From NCBI GenBank assembly GCA_001574975.1, contig KQ965762.1:144451-208450 (forward strand): DNA of 64,000 nt, in the 5' to 3' direction. Shown piece by piece: positions 23,500 to 34,617 of this stretch. The position numbers were made by a program, and so were the translations under genes. The DNA comes from Gonapodya prolifera JEL478. Its lineage: Eukaryota > Monoblepharomycota > Monoblepharidomycetes > Monoblepharidales > Gonapodyaceae. Below the pieces are notes generated by a model that did no database searches, was not told the origin of the DNA, and saw only the letters and a program-made list of their open reading frames with translations. Position 1 is the first letter of the stretch, and each line of letters begins with the position of its first letter.

Positions 23500-23690
23500 T
23501 CCAAGGACGTCAGCTCGATTCAGTGCAATACGAGCGACATCCGCGACAGAACTTGGAGCAAGCCCAAAGCGACTCCGTCCTGGTCCAAAGATTCAATGAC
23601 AGACAGGGCCCCCCGATGGGGAGCCTTCTAGCTGTCACGCTAGAAAGAACAGATACTACACTTGATCTTAGCCAATAGGCCCGAGAGGAT
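23500..23690 (-). ncRNA. U2 spliceosomal snRNA
   Basis: The minus strand begins ATCCTCTCGGGCCTATTGGC then TAAGATCAAGTGTAGTATCT, the near-universal U2 5' end with the branch-point recognition GTAGTA. Stem IIa follows (TTCTAGC...GCTAGAA). An Sm-like site (AATCTTTGGA) sits about 100 nt from the 5' end, as in other U2 RNAs, and a later loop GTATTGCACTG matches the U2B''-binding stem IV. The 3' end is estimated from the usual ~190 nt. Stem I differs from consensus (CTCGGGCCTATTGGC against CTCGGCCTTTTGGC). It may be one of several copies. Confidence 0.92.
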
Positions 23691-24110
23691 GCGAATGCTG
23701 GAGAACGGGGCCTTTTATACCCCCTGGGAGTGCAAAGGCCATGAGGCCGTGCTGGTTTTGTGATATCCCTTCCGCAGTAGTTATCCGCAGCAGTTCTGCC
23801 CTTGCGCTGCCCTTGCGTCGTGGCCACCGTGTGCGAATCGAAATCGAGGTCGACTCATGGGAATCAAAGAGCGGGCATACGGGCTGTTCCCATCCGACTG
23901 ACGTCACGTCCATCGACACTCGGAGACAGGAGTCATAGCCGGTACCGAGCTCTTGCGCTCAATTCTCGCGGACTCGCTCTTGTGTTGCCTGGCTGCACGT
24001 GTTGGCATCTGCCCTGTGAGCGATTCTATTTTCCATGCTCTCACGCCCTTCCTCTACCCGACCGACTGACATCAACCCCACCCAGCCCTCGTCGACACAG
24101 CGCGACGAGC

Positions 24111-24410
24111 ATGCGCAAATTGCCGAAACCCAGTCGCGAAAACCTTGGGCCGCCAGAATGCCTGCAGCACGGAGGACGGGTTCATTGTTTCTTTGACGTG
24201 ATTTACGAGGACGAGGTACGTTTCCCCACGTCGCGGTGGACGGTCTCGACTAGGCTTGCGACATCACACCATTAAAAGGGAGAATGGTATGATGGGAAGG
24301 TTCTGGCGGTGAGCCGTGAGCGGGTGGGGTGGGCGAACTCAACCACTGCAGGTTACGGGTGTGAGTGGGATCGGATAGTTTTCGTGTATTTATGTGGAGG
24401 TGAAAAATAA
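24111..24410 (+). CDS. Small Tudor-like protein, 78 aa, 2 exons
   Basis: Proposed exons 24111-24215 and 24279-24410 around a 63-bp GTACGT...AAAAG intron. The joined product reads GGRVHCFFDVIYEDEGEWYD then GKVLAV. The WYDGKV signature after a short acidic turn is typical of Tudor/agenet/PWWP-type reader folds, which bind methylated or acidic peptides. No other domain is seen. An AATAAAG directly overlaps the stop region and may serve as polyadenylation signal. Short, so it could be a fragment of a larger gene whose other exons I cannot see. Confidence 0.4.
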
Positions 24411-25431
24411 AGCTTCTATTTGACCTTGTCACATATTTGTCGCATTGACATTCTTAGAAATACACGCATGGCGCTTGCCGAAGGGCTTCTCCTCTGGAAC
24501 GTGTCCATTAGGACAAGGCGTGCTGCTCGTCGGGAACGAAGGAAACGGATAGCGTCTGAACACAACTATCTGGAGCACATCGAACAAAAGCAAAGGTTGT
24601 GCGGGTGGGTTGTTTATTCAAGCCTCCGGTGCGCCGATCCCGGGGAGACCCTCCGGGAGGTGTTGCTGACCCGCGCAACCTCCCCTGGCGACGCGACTGG
24701 GGCCACGAGCTAACGTATACAACTAGGTTGTCTAGTGGAAGGCGGGGCGGTGAGGGATAGGGGAAGGGGGAGGGACACGGCATGTCAGACGTCTCGAAAC
24801 GGAACAAAACACCTGTACGAAAGAGAACGCATTCCACTCACCGTAAAAGCTGTTGTAGCGAGCGCTCACACCTCCCAAGACGTCTCCCATAAGTTTTGAG
24901 ATCACTGGCATCGTTCGCAGTACTCAATGCGTCTTCGGGTGCCACATCAAGCAACAAGACAGCCGGGCCTTCGAGGGCCTTACACGCTGCACCCCATACG
25001 GATTTAAGCACTTTTCAGCGCCCCTTGCGCGCGCAAGTTAGTCAGCAGTGGAGAGAGGTAACAATGTTCTGGGGGGGACGGGACGGGTTATGTGACTTCG
25101 TGCGGCAAGAAGAAGGAAACATCAAAACGCACCAGGACTCCGATGGGAAGACGGAAAACATGACTAACAAAGATGAGTCGAAGCGGGGAGAAGAGGACGC
25201 CATTGGGGGTGTTGTCTGGACACGGGGAGGGTGCTGTTAGAGTGGAACAGACGAGGAAGGAAAGGCGCAGGAGCGAGGGGAAGGGAGGGCGGAAGCAAGA
25301 GTGCGGGAAGAAAGCGAGAGCGCAGGGTGATAGGTCGACGCGACTGGGAGCGGAGACGGCGGAGAGAGTCGTAGTGAAACCAAACACAAGTTCCGCGGCC
25401 AGACCAAAGCATCACCTTTGGACCGCCACGA
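24411..25431. other. Intergenic, G/C-structured stretch
   Basis: No convincing gene. Around 24630-24720 there are strong self-complementary GC blocks (CCCGGGGAGACCCTCCGGG), which could be a structured RNA, but no known RNA family could be matched by eye. Confidence 0.35.
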
Positions 25432-26409
25432 ATGCCAACCGAATCCACACCAGACGGCGTCATCTGCGACGGAGACGTCTGCTACCCTCCAGGAATGGCG
25501 CCTTCCCATCTCAAGGACGCGGCCGCATCGTCCCAGGACTCGTCGGAGCTTCCCGGCTGCCTTGCACCATTTAAGGGACTCGTGGACGACCAGGGGAAGC
25601 CGCTGGACGATCAGCAGATCGCGTCGCTGAGAAATAAAGTCGTCGGACTGTATTTTAGCGCCCAGTGGTGCCCACCGTGTCGCGCTTTCTCGCCTGTGAG
25701 TTCGACTTCGCAGCGTGAAGTTGCACTGGCAATTGCCAAAACTGACGGACATCGGCCACGGCGACTTGAATGATTCAACGTTCTGTCGCTTCTTGGGCAA
25801 CCATCGCGTGGAATTGCTCCTCCAGGTCCTCTCGGAGTTCCTCAAAAACCACAAAGAGGAGTTTGCGGTTGTGTATGTGTCCGCCGACAACACCAAGGAG
25901 CAGATGATGGACAACGTTCGAGGAAAAGGATACTGGGTGGTTCCATTCGAAGGTGAGAATTGTCTCCCTTCAACGCACACCCGTAGCACCTCACAACAAC
26001 CCTGCATTCCGGGATACCTTTTGTCAGAGGCTCTCCTTCGGCAATCCCTTTCCTCTACACACAAAATCACGGGTATCCCCACCCTTGTTGTCGTCGATGG
26101 AAAGACAGGTACGGCGTTCTCTCGGAGCGGGCGAACAGCGCTCATAAAGGACAAGGTTAAAGCATGGGAGGTGAGTTATTGCCCTTTGTCATATCCCTAT
26201 GCTGGAGCTCCGCCAATCCCGACGATTGTGTGTCACTAAAGGAGTGGAAAGAAGGACGTTGCTCTGCAGAAGAAGCGGGAGGTGGCGCGGGCTTGAGCGG
26301 TGTCACTTCTGTTGTTCTGAACCTCGTGGCCCAAGCCGTCCAAGCAATGGTCATTTACTGGCTCCTGAAATACTTTTTGTGGGTCTGCCTTCGCGCGGAG
26401 ACGTCCTAG
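25432..26409 (+). CDS. Nucleoredoxin-like thioredoxin-fold protein with C-terminal membrane tail, 233 aa
   Basis: Exons 25432-25695, 25826-25952, 26028-26170, 26242-26409, all GT-AG and in frame. The redox motif WCPPC lies in VVGLYFSAQWCPPCRAFSP (about residues 70-88). The TryX/nucleoredoxin signature continues with EFAVVYVSADNTKEQM, the GYWVVPFE segment and ITGIPTLVVVDGKTG (cis-Pro). Such proteins reduce disulfides on partner proteins. After the fold, residues ~185-233 have a Gly-rich linker and one long hydrophobic helix (SVVLNLVAQAVQAMVIYWLL) near the C-terminus, so the protein looks tail-anchored with the redox domain in the cytosol. The N-terminus has an extra CDGDVC pair. The ordinary family lacks the tail. 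Confidence 0.85.
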
Positions 26410-27064
26410 CAATGTTTTTGGCCTAACTCTGATATATCACTGCCCATCCTTGAAGCCCGACCTGGTTCGAGGGCGATCGTGGTGCTAAAACTGCCGCGAA
26501 AGTTTTAACGGGGGCGGATGATAGTGACGATTACTACGAGGACGATTAGTAGACTGAATCAGACAGTCACCAAGCCAACAACTACTACCCCTCGTTCTTC
26601 TTGGATGTAAATAATATAATGGTTAGATCTTCTGCTTGCAAGGTTTCCTTGATCCGAACCTAAATTTAGAGGACCAAGCGGAACCGAATCAATGGGTTGT
26701 TCGACTTTTCTCGGTGCAGTTACGTGACTGAGGGACCGATTTCATTAGTTATTCAGTACAGGATGATCCTCTCCCTCATCGGGACAGGTCTCTCGAGATC
26801 ACGTGCGATTGGCTGACGTTCCGGTTGTCCGTGAAATAGGAAGAAGGGCGTTGAGAGCTGTTTTGGGATTCTAGAAGATTGCGAGCTGCATTTCTGCAAT
26901 AATCAGGCGTGTGACACGAGAGATTCCAGCCTTGGACGTGGGTGATGTGTTCCTGTCAGGCATTTCATTGTTGCTATCCTTGACAGGACAGTTTCCCCAC
27001 TTTGATCACCTAATCTTGAAACCAACATGGCGATGAATCAACCTCAGCAAACCTCTTGCAGCCG
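26410..27064. other. Intergenic upstream of the ferric-reductase pseudogene
   Basis: No gene is seen. Homology to the second ferric-reductase locus starts at about 26972 (GTTTCCCCACTTTGATC), so the last ~90 bp are duplicated promoter. Confidence 0.5.
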
Positions 27065-29330
27065 ATGCATCACCTTACCTCAGCAACGCCCCTGGTTAAG
27101 GTTACCGTGTTCGGATGTGAGTCCCGCCACAGCTTTCATTCAACACATCGCCAACCGAATTTCACAGGAATCATTCTCGGGAATGTCCTCATGGAAAATA
27201 TTTGCCTCGCGACTACTGCATCGAGAGTGTTCTCCAATGGCGAAGACCAGCTCGAGGATCACCCTTCTGGTGTTTTACGGATGGATTGCAATCGGAACGA
27301 TTGTCGCCATCGCAGTTCGTATAGATCTCTATTCATCAGTGTCTTTTCTTCAGCTTCAATCAGCACTCCACGATAGATTCGACGATCGCCAAACCTCTCC
27401 CGATGCATGTCCCTTCCGTCATTGTGACGTCTTACCCGGGAGTTTTCACACTCTACGAGCTTCTGTGTCTTCTCTGGATTGTTGCTCTGCTCGCGTTCAA
27501 CCTCGGCTTCTTCCTGGTTCGCGTAGAGGACCTCCTCAACACACCATAATGTCAACCGAAACTTCGCACCGGTGCGCCGCACAGCACTGTTCTGGGCGAT
27601 GTTCACCGGCAAGTTGACCGATGTGCCACTCGGACTTGCCGTTCTACTTGCGGTCAAAATTTCGGGATATCGAAGAATTTTTGGAGTTTCGTTCGCCGGA
27701 CAAGGTTGGCTGACGTTTCTTGTGGATCGCCTTGTGCTTGCATTTGATTCCCTTCACCATCTGCACCGCGCTATCGAGTACTCCTGCAAATTTCATCTCA
27801 GTCTTCTTTTATGGCGGATTCAACCCTGGGGCTGGTAAATCCCCACCCAAATATGGTCGGGGAAGGTAGGTTGTGGCTGGTGCTTTTTGATCAAACGTTT
27901 GCTAATTGATCGATCTCCTGCTCGCAGCTGGCAGTCGGCCATCGGCATATACTCCACAATAATGTTCATCCCAGTCGCCGTCATGTCCCTTCCAATTATC
28001 CGCCGCAAGCGCTTTGAGCTATTCTACTACACCCACTTCCTCGTATTCCCAGCCATGTTCCTTGCCTGGATCCACGCAGCGTCGGACTTCTATTACTGCA
28101 TCCCGGGTCTTGNCCTGTACGGTTACGATCTCTTGCTTCGCTGGACTGCGACAACGCGGACTGTTGATATTATCAAGGTCCGGAAAGAGCCAGCTGGATT
28201 TGTTCGGGTGGACTTTTTGTGGCCGCAGGGGCTTGACNNNNNNGAGGGCGGCGGTGGATGGGCGTTGTTCTCGTCTCCAGAGCTCTCCAAGCACCAGTGG
28301 CANCCTTTCAGGTGAGTGCTACAGGGACTGTACCAGATGTCGAGATTCAGCGCAAAANAGCACTGCTGACACTTTCGTCCCATCGTTCCAGCTTTGCCCA
28401 ACCCGCCGGATCTCCAACTGCCACGATCCTTTTCCGCCCCTCACAGTCTTCGACAAACACCTGGGCGCACCACCTTGAGCGCCAGCTGACAGCAAAAGGG
28501 GACGAATCTGCTCGACCCCAGCTTTCATTTCGTCTGGACGGACCTTTCGGAGGTGACATTTGCGCGAATGGTTACGAAAAATTTCTGTGTATGGCTGGGA
28601 CGGGCCTTTCACCAGCTGTAGGCGTGGCGAGGACTGCGATATCTTCCAAGGGTGTGAGCGGGGTCATCGTGGCGTGGGTTCTCAGGGATGCATCTGGGGT
28701 TGAGAGAATTTCTTTGATCGGCGTTAAGCAAGCAAGTTCAGAGCTGTTCAATTTGGACGCATCCACTCTCCGTCTCTCTTTGGATCTCTTCGAAGAAGGG
28801 AAGAAGAGTAACGTTGGCGTCAGAATCTCCGTGTACTCCACCCCCTCCAAGGTTAACGCACAAGAGCACATCGATGAGAAGGTGACGTTACAAGAAAACG
28901 AAGACCAAGACAGAGAGTCCCCGAGGTAAGTTCCGTCGTTACTGAGAATGTTTTGGAAACCTAAAGTAAATCCCGATCTTCGATGTAAAAGGGCGGTATG
29001 GACGAGTTTACGTCCCGTGCTATTATGGCGATGGTAAATGGCAGGTTGGATCATGGCCGTGAGTGCTCTATTTCCGACTGCTGCACGAGATCACCGATAT
29101 GACGGTTTCTTTCACCCTCTGACATCTTTGCTCCCCCAGACGTTCTTGCATCGAGTGTTCCGTCTTCTTGTCAGTCGCTTCTTATCTTTGTTTGCGGTCC
29201 ACGTGGCTTCACCACGTCTGCGATGAGGGGTATCCAGGCATTCACGAAATGAATACTGGAATGAGAGTAGAAGTAAGGAAGGAAGGATTTGAACTTTAGA
29301 ATATTACTATTTCTCTGATTTATGAGAGTG
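26972..29330 (+). repeat. Inverted duplication, left arm
   Basis: Pairs with 44540-46950 in reverse orientation, about 15 kb away. The arms differ by many substitutions and indels toward both ends, but 27860-28581 is identical to the reverse complement of 45299-46020, N characters included. Confidence 0.9.
27065..29299 (+). pseudogene. Ferric-reductase-like pseudogene (first copy)
   Basis: Aligns along its whole length with the intact gene at 44577-46849. The start ATGCATCACCTT is kept, but exon 2 has single-base losses, exon 3 has an in-frame TAA with a 2-bp loss (near 27546) and a ~14-bp deletion (near 27715) that removes the first heme His motif, the Gly-rich nucleotide-binding motif is one codon short (MAGTGLSP), and the last exon has a one-base shift near 29257 (AAATG for AAAATG). 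The central 722 bp are nevertheless identical to the intact copy. Without a joint transmembrane core it cannot make a working enzyme. Confidence 0.9.
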
Positions 29331-29517
29331 GGCCTTAGTTTACATAGTTTAGTTCCCACCCACTCCCCAAATTATTTCTAATTCTTCATTCTACACAAAG
29401 GAGCACCTTCTGCTTTTTCTCACTCTTCAGCGAGCGCGGTGCACAATCAGATCTTCTAGCTCCTTTCGGCTGTCACCTCGAGCCCTGCAATTCCTGCGGT
29501 TTTCTCCGCTGTCCAAG

Positions 29518-30363
29518 ATGTTCGCAGTTCCATCGATTCCATTGCACCAAACCGACCCGATGCGAGGTCCTGATGACATCTTGCAGAGACTTATGGACAC
29601 AATTCCTGCTGATGGCGATGCAGCGAGGGCGGCGGAAGACGATGGAGTGCAGCACGGCGGCCTGTCCATACCCCGTCACATGATTCGTCTCGGCAACACA
29701 GCCATTCCTCTGACACGCATTGCGCCCGCTGCGCCAGCAACGGATATGGATCGTGGCCTGTTGTCGATGCGCTTTTCTGCTCGACCATTCTCATCCCACC
29801 CGGGTCACAGAGGACCAGACGGACTTTACTCAGACCCAGACGACTCTGCCTCAGAGCCGGACTCGGACGGATCCCTCTTCGGTGCTGTTGAGTTTGACGT
29901 CCTTAACCCGCGGTTTGTTCCGCCAGCTGCCTCCACGGGCCCTCTCGATATAATGGCTCCATACCGTGTTGGCTCCCACCCTATCTTGGGCGAACTCTCT
30001 CGCAACCGCATGAAACGGCAGCAAGCGCGGTGGGCGGCGTATCTTCGCAGGAGTGATTTGCTAGACTGGGTGAGAAGGCAGGGTAGGGATGGCGGACGTG
30101 AACATGAACTTCTTTGGGAAACGGACGAGTGGGGCAGATCAATCGCAAATAGGAATGGTGACTTTTTCGGCGAGATTCAGGGCGATTACGAGGGGGAGGG
30201 CTCTGATGCAGAAAGCGAAGACGGAGAAGACGGAGAAGACGAGAGAGTCGATGCAGTTGCTCACCACCACCTCGCCCCACCCGTACAACAAATACTCCAA
30301 GTACTCTCGGAAGTTCGGCAAGCAATGGAAGCTTCTCTTGCTCCAGGAAATGGGAGGACGTGA
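29518..30363 (+). CDS. Unrecognised acidic protein, 281 aa
   Basis: One uninterrupted frame from the ATG at 29518. Rich in Asp, Pro and Arg, with no signal peptide and no membrane segment. Residues ~160-215 (RNRMKRQQARWAAYLRRSDL, then LLDWVRRQG) look like a folded basic helix pair; the tail has an acidic run (DAESEDGEDGEDER) before a short amphipathic helix (VQQILQVLSEVRQAMEASL). No family is recognised. The long frame and codon regularity make it a plausible gene. Confidence 0.55.
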   Translation: MFAVPSIPLHQTDPMRGPDDILQRLMDTIPADGDAARAAEDDGVQHGGLSIPRHMIRLGNTAIPLTRIAPAAPATDMDRGLLSMRFSARPFSSHPGHRGPDGLYSDPDDSASEPDSDGSLFGAVEFDVLNPRFVPPAASTGPLDIMAPYRVGSHPILGELSRNRMKRQQARWAAYLRRSDLLDWVRRQGRDGGREHELLWETDEWGRSIANRNGDFFGEIQGDYEGEGSDAESEDGEDGEDERVDAVAHHHLAPPVQQILQVLSEVRQAMEASLAPGNGRT

Positions 30364-30813
30364 AAAGGATGGATCTAGAATATTCAAAATCTCACAATAA
30401 AATAAATTAACTGTCTCTCACCGATTCACTCTCTGTTGGCATTTTGCCCGATGCGCGAAATCAAGGAGGATGTGGCCAGATCATCCGTCATCATCTCCCG
30501 TCTTGCTGTCACGACCACGATGGCAACGTTCCATTTGTCGACCGCCGCATGTTTAGTATAAACATAAAACCTCCCGACCGACTGTGCTTGTTAAAGGGTT
30601 TCGAGCTCAATTATGGCACCGCCAAAAAAGCAAAATATATGTATGTACATATCCACCTGAGGGACGCTCGAGATTCGGATCGCTTGCCTCACGAGCAATG
30701 AACTGTTGCAAGCAACAAAAGCCGAATTCCAGGAAAACACAGCAGACGACGACAGAGACTGGATCGTGTTGATCGCCCGCCGCCATCCGTCCACTCTCAA
30801 TCTTCCTGCAACG

Positions 30814-31397
30814 ATGCACCGCCCCTTACTCGTGATTCTGCTTTCCGCGGCCCTAGGAGCCTCGGCCATGGCCGTCGCTGACTATCAGTCGTGCAATTTT
30901 GGAATGTTAAAGTGCGATAATCTAAACTCAAAGTGCTGTATGTGAAGGACGATGCGAATTGGTACACGTGCAGGTGAGAACATAATTCCGTTCAGTTGTT
31001 CACCTTAATGTATATTGAGGTATCAATACATCCAATTTTACATTGCGTTCTGGCTCGGTCTCTCTTTAGGCCGTATGGAATCGGTGCGTAACGTTTGGTT
31101 TCCACAAATAACCTTGTATTGACATCGTCTCGTTTCCTGAAGATTGCAAGCCTCCTCCACCACCTCCTCCACCGGGAGCAGACAAACAGCCGTGTACCCC
31201 TGGACTAACGATATGCACATTTCGGAATTCGGAATGCTGTGTTGCTGATGGGGATAGGACCAAGTATACGTGCAAGTGCGTGAACTGCCGAACACGACTT
31301 AGCCCTGCACCAGGTCGCCTTATGTGCACTACTGACGATTTTTGGTTTTCGGCATTGTAGCCCATGCGGAACTCGTGGGTTCGGCAATCAACTGTGA
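30814..31397 (+). CDS. Secreted two-repeat cysteine-rich protein, frame uncertain in exon 1
   Basis: Starts with a clear signal peptide (MHRPLLVILLSAALGASAMA). Two homologous modules follow: CNFGMLKCDNLNSKCC ... WYTCRPYGI and CTPGLTICTFRNSECC ... KYTCNPCGT, joined by a Pro-rich linker. Exons read as 30814-30973, 31070-31083, 31143-31275 and 31361-31397, all GT-AG; the module spacing C-x7-C...CC...C is repeated. Exon 1 appears one base short just after its CC pair, so either the gene is newly broken or the base is missing from the assembly. No known family; the extracellular disulfide-rich form fits a cell-wall or secreted effector-type role, which is inference. Confidence 0.6.
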
Positions 31398-31418
31398 AGA
31401 ACAACGTTCACATTACTG

Positions 31419-31893
31419 ATGGACCAATGTATTTATTCCAAAGGTTGCCCACCTAAACCACCCAAAGCGCCTGAAGAAACGCCCGGATGTCTATTCAACA
31501 AACCTTGCTTTGAGAAGTGCATGAATTCGCGTGGAAGCGAATGTACTGGTCAAGCCCCGTTCACCAAGCTGCTTGAGTGTGCTGATAAAAATGGGGATGA
31601 TTGCCGAACCATGTGGTGAGTATTCCAGTCTCCAGATATCACTCCCTAAGAAGACTCACGGCCACAATTGGTTGGCACATGGCAGCGAATGCTCTTATGT
31701 CGGTCATGTTGAGGCATCTTGTGGATCGGTATCTGGCCTCAATCAGCAGTATCACCCAAGTATGGGACTCGCGAGTGGTGTGGATGGACCAGGACCGCTC
31801 TTTCTCGTGCACTCACGTGCACTGGATGCACCACTGGTGATGAGAAGGTGTACTGCAAGCTAGATTCGAGCACTGGAAAACATCTGAGGTGCT
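31419..31893 (+). CDS. Cysteine-rich ORF, probably two exons
   Basis: The first exon (31419-31615) reads MDQCIYSKGCPPKPPKAP then CLFNKPCFEKCMNSRGSEC and CADKNGDDC, ending at a GTGAGT donor. A last exon ending at 31893 reads CTGCTTGDEKVYC then KLDSSTGKHLRC. The acceptor between them is not clear. It lies directly behind the two-module secreted protein and could be further exons of it or a sister gene. No family recognised. Confidence 0.35.
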
Positions 31894-32693
31894 AAAGTAT
31901 ATTGACTGTAATTTTGACCAGTGATTGTATCCAAACTGGGGTGCAATTGCGAACTGTGAGTGGGAATGTTCGTCTCCGACACCAAACCAAAGAATCCAAA
32001 AGCTGATTGGAAGTTCGCCGACTCCTAAGTCTTTTCACCGATATTTCGCGCAAATCTCAGCGACGTTACATACATTTGCGCTTAGGATGCCCGCTACCCT
32101 GATCGGTGGCCCCTCTCTTGGCTGCTCCCTCGCGATAGGGGGGAGACGAAAGGGGTTCAACCAAAATGAGAGACGAAGGGAGCAATCGCGTTGAGATTGA
32201 GCGTCAGCGATGATCACGTGAAACATTTGTGGATGCAACGGGAGAAATACATAAGTGCTTCGGCAAAAAGGGCGGGATAGCTGCGCCACAATTCGTGACA
32301 GGGTGATGCACCCAGCAAGGAGCCCGTGACCAAACTCCACATAACTTGGTTAAACCCGCAATATCCAACGCAAAGAAAGCGCGAACACACAGCAATCCAC
32401 ACAAAGGTGAGCCATCGTCGCGGGACGCCCTGGAATCGCGCAAGTATCGGGAAACCGGGATTCGCCGCAGCGCTGAGGCTATGAAAAGGGAACAATGATC
32501 AGAGCCATCCGCACGACGAAACGGCCAAGAAGCGGATTTAGTGTAGTCTCGGGAAGGTAATCGTTGGATTTGCCGGGCGGATTGGATGGATTTGCGATCT
32601 TCTAAGCGGTTCCTTTGAGTTCAACAAACGCTTACGAAAGCCTCACTCTCTTATAGCACCTCAATCGAATCTTCGGCAGAAATCACAACTCAA
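31894..32693. other. Intergenic, no gene seen
   Basis: Promoter side of the SWIRM gene; open frames here have no recognisable family. Confidence 0.5.
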
Positions 32694-34617
32694 ATGCAAT
32701 TGGACTCTTTGCGATTGCCATTAGGCGCGCCATCGTCGTCTAGACATCCGCAATCACTCGCCCACAACCAAAACTCAGCGGCGACTTTGCGTCACAACAT
32801 CCAACCGATCCACAACGTCTACCCCGGGAACGCGATGCCAATGAACGGACCTCGAACACTGGTGGCGGTTCCCGTCGGATACCCCGTGTACGCGGTGCAG
32901 CAGGGACATCGTGGAAATCAGATCCATCTTCGCAATGTGAACACCCCGTCGAACTCTCCCATCTTTGCCGCTTCTCCTATACCTCCTGCCATGCACCCCG
33001 CAACACCACCATCGCCGTTCTTTATTCCTCAACAGGCGGTCGTCCCTCTGACCGTGACGGACTACTCTCACGTTTCGCGGACTACCCTCACCTCAACACC
33101 AACACGTCCCCCCGCATCACCTCGATCCGACTTCCTCCCCTCTCCCGCATTAACGGCAGCGTCTCCTGACATGCGCGGCGCATCGCTGAGTCCCGCCATG
33201 CAATCTGCCGAGCTCCCCTTACAGTCGCATCAATTTACGCACATCCCTCCAACCACCACTTCCTCGGAACTCGCCGCCGCGAACGCACTTGCACTATTGA
33301 GGTCTCTTCCCCAACCTGACCTTAGCCCCTCCCGTCGCCGACCCAGTATTTTGTACCAGCGTCCAGCAAGCCCTCCGGCTCTGTCGAACGATGAACGGGT
33401 CGAAGTCAGCAAAGTTCCTCCTCGGTGGTACGTCAAATCGAGAACGCCAAGCTTAGGAGGTGGTGTGGTGGGGATTCCGGGACAAGGCGTGTGGACGGAT
33501 CCATATGGTTTCACAAACCCCGCCGAAACCTGCGACTGTCCGGTTTGTCGCACGGTTTGTCGCCACCGCGTGCGACAATCCAAGGAAATCTCGTCTGTTT
33601 CGACGTACTCCACATCCTCGCCGCCGTACGTATCGGACGATGAGGATCTGGTGGGGAAGGTTACTTGGTCCTCTCTCTCGCGAGTCCCCCCGACCCCCGC
33701 CAAGGATCGCGTCAAGGTGAAGGAGCAGCGGAAGCCTCAGCCGGAGAAAATCAAGGCGCGGTTCTCGCCGTACCCTCCTCAAATTCTCCCGCCTCTTCCG
33801 ACGGACACCAAACCGCGGCTTACATCCCAGGGGTCCACAGGTCCTGTGGCTTCCAGACCCCGTGCCTCGTCTTTTGGTTCGACTGGATCGCGCCGATCTC
33901 CTCCACCAGCAGCAGTGGCTTCTCCTGCTCGACCTGTAGCGGTTTCTCCCGCTCGAGCCCGACCGTCGTCTCAGCACTCCACCACATCCACGCCCGACCG
34001 CGACGGGGAGCACAAGCTTCGCGGCTCGGGCATGACGCACCTTTCGGTGCCCGGAGCTGCTGTAACCGCCGCGGCGGAGCCGGTGCAAAGTACGGCGGAG
34101 GTGGTCAAGGAGGTTGTGATGGTGGACCATGCGGCGGTTGGATTCAAACCGGCGACAATCGAGGAGATGTCCACGTACGTTCCGGAGGAAAGCGTCTTCC
34201 AGATGGGGAAGAAGACCATGCCGGTCGTGGTGTGGAAAGGTAGGCTTCTTACTTTACAATGTGTGTGGGTGCAATTTATGCTAACTCAACCGATCACCAG
34301 GAACCCCGCTTGAAATACCTCCCACCGCCGAGGGCTTTGCCAATCTGAGCCCCGCCGAAGTACGCACATGCGCCATCCTCCGCATTTGGCCCGCCCAGTA
34401 TCTCCACATGAAGTCGATCGTGGTCGGGTCTCTCCTCCGCCATGGCCTTGGGATCCGGAAGGCCGAGTGCAAGAAACTGTTCAGAATCGACGTCAACAAG
34501 ACGGGAAAGGTGTGGGACTGGTTCGAGGGGCTGGGCTGGACCGGCACGATGGCACCGTCTGCACACCCGCAGCACGGTGAGGGAGCGATGGCGCTGGACG
34601 GGTCTTTGGTTGTGTGA
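32694..34617 (+). CDS. SWIRM-domain protein, 620 aa, 2 exons
   Basis: Exons 32694-34239 and 34301-34617 (GT-AG, in frame). The first ~500 residues are low-complexity, rich in Ser, Pro and Thr, with a short Cys cluster (CDCPVCRTVCRH, near residue 280). The C-terminus folds as a SWIRM domain: IPPTAEGFANLSPAEVRTCA, LRIWPAQYLHMKSIVV, then RKAECKKLFRIDVNKTGKVW and WFEGLGW. This arrangement of disordered N-terminus and lone C-terminal SWIRM is that of fungal FUN19/Laf-type proteins, chromatin-linked DNA-binding factors. Nuclear location is inferred. The exon junction lies just before the SWIRM domain. Confidence 0.85.

Noticed and set aside
24620-24730. GC-rich self-complementary stretch as SRP or RNase P RNA
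   Set aside because: The SRP helix 8 core and the RNase P conserved boxes were not found on either strand.
26610-26700. tRNA-like B-box (GGTTCGGATC on the minus strand)
   Set aside because: No A-box at the right distance and no cloverleaf or acceptor stem pairing.
33453-34130. Minus-strand 225-codon ORF under the SWIRM gene
   Set aside because: Arg-rich shadow of the low-complexity coding strand.
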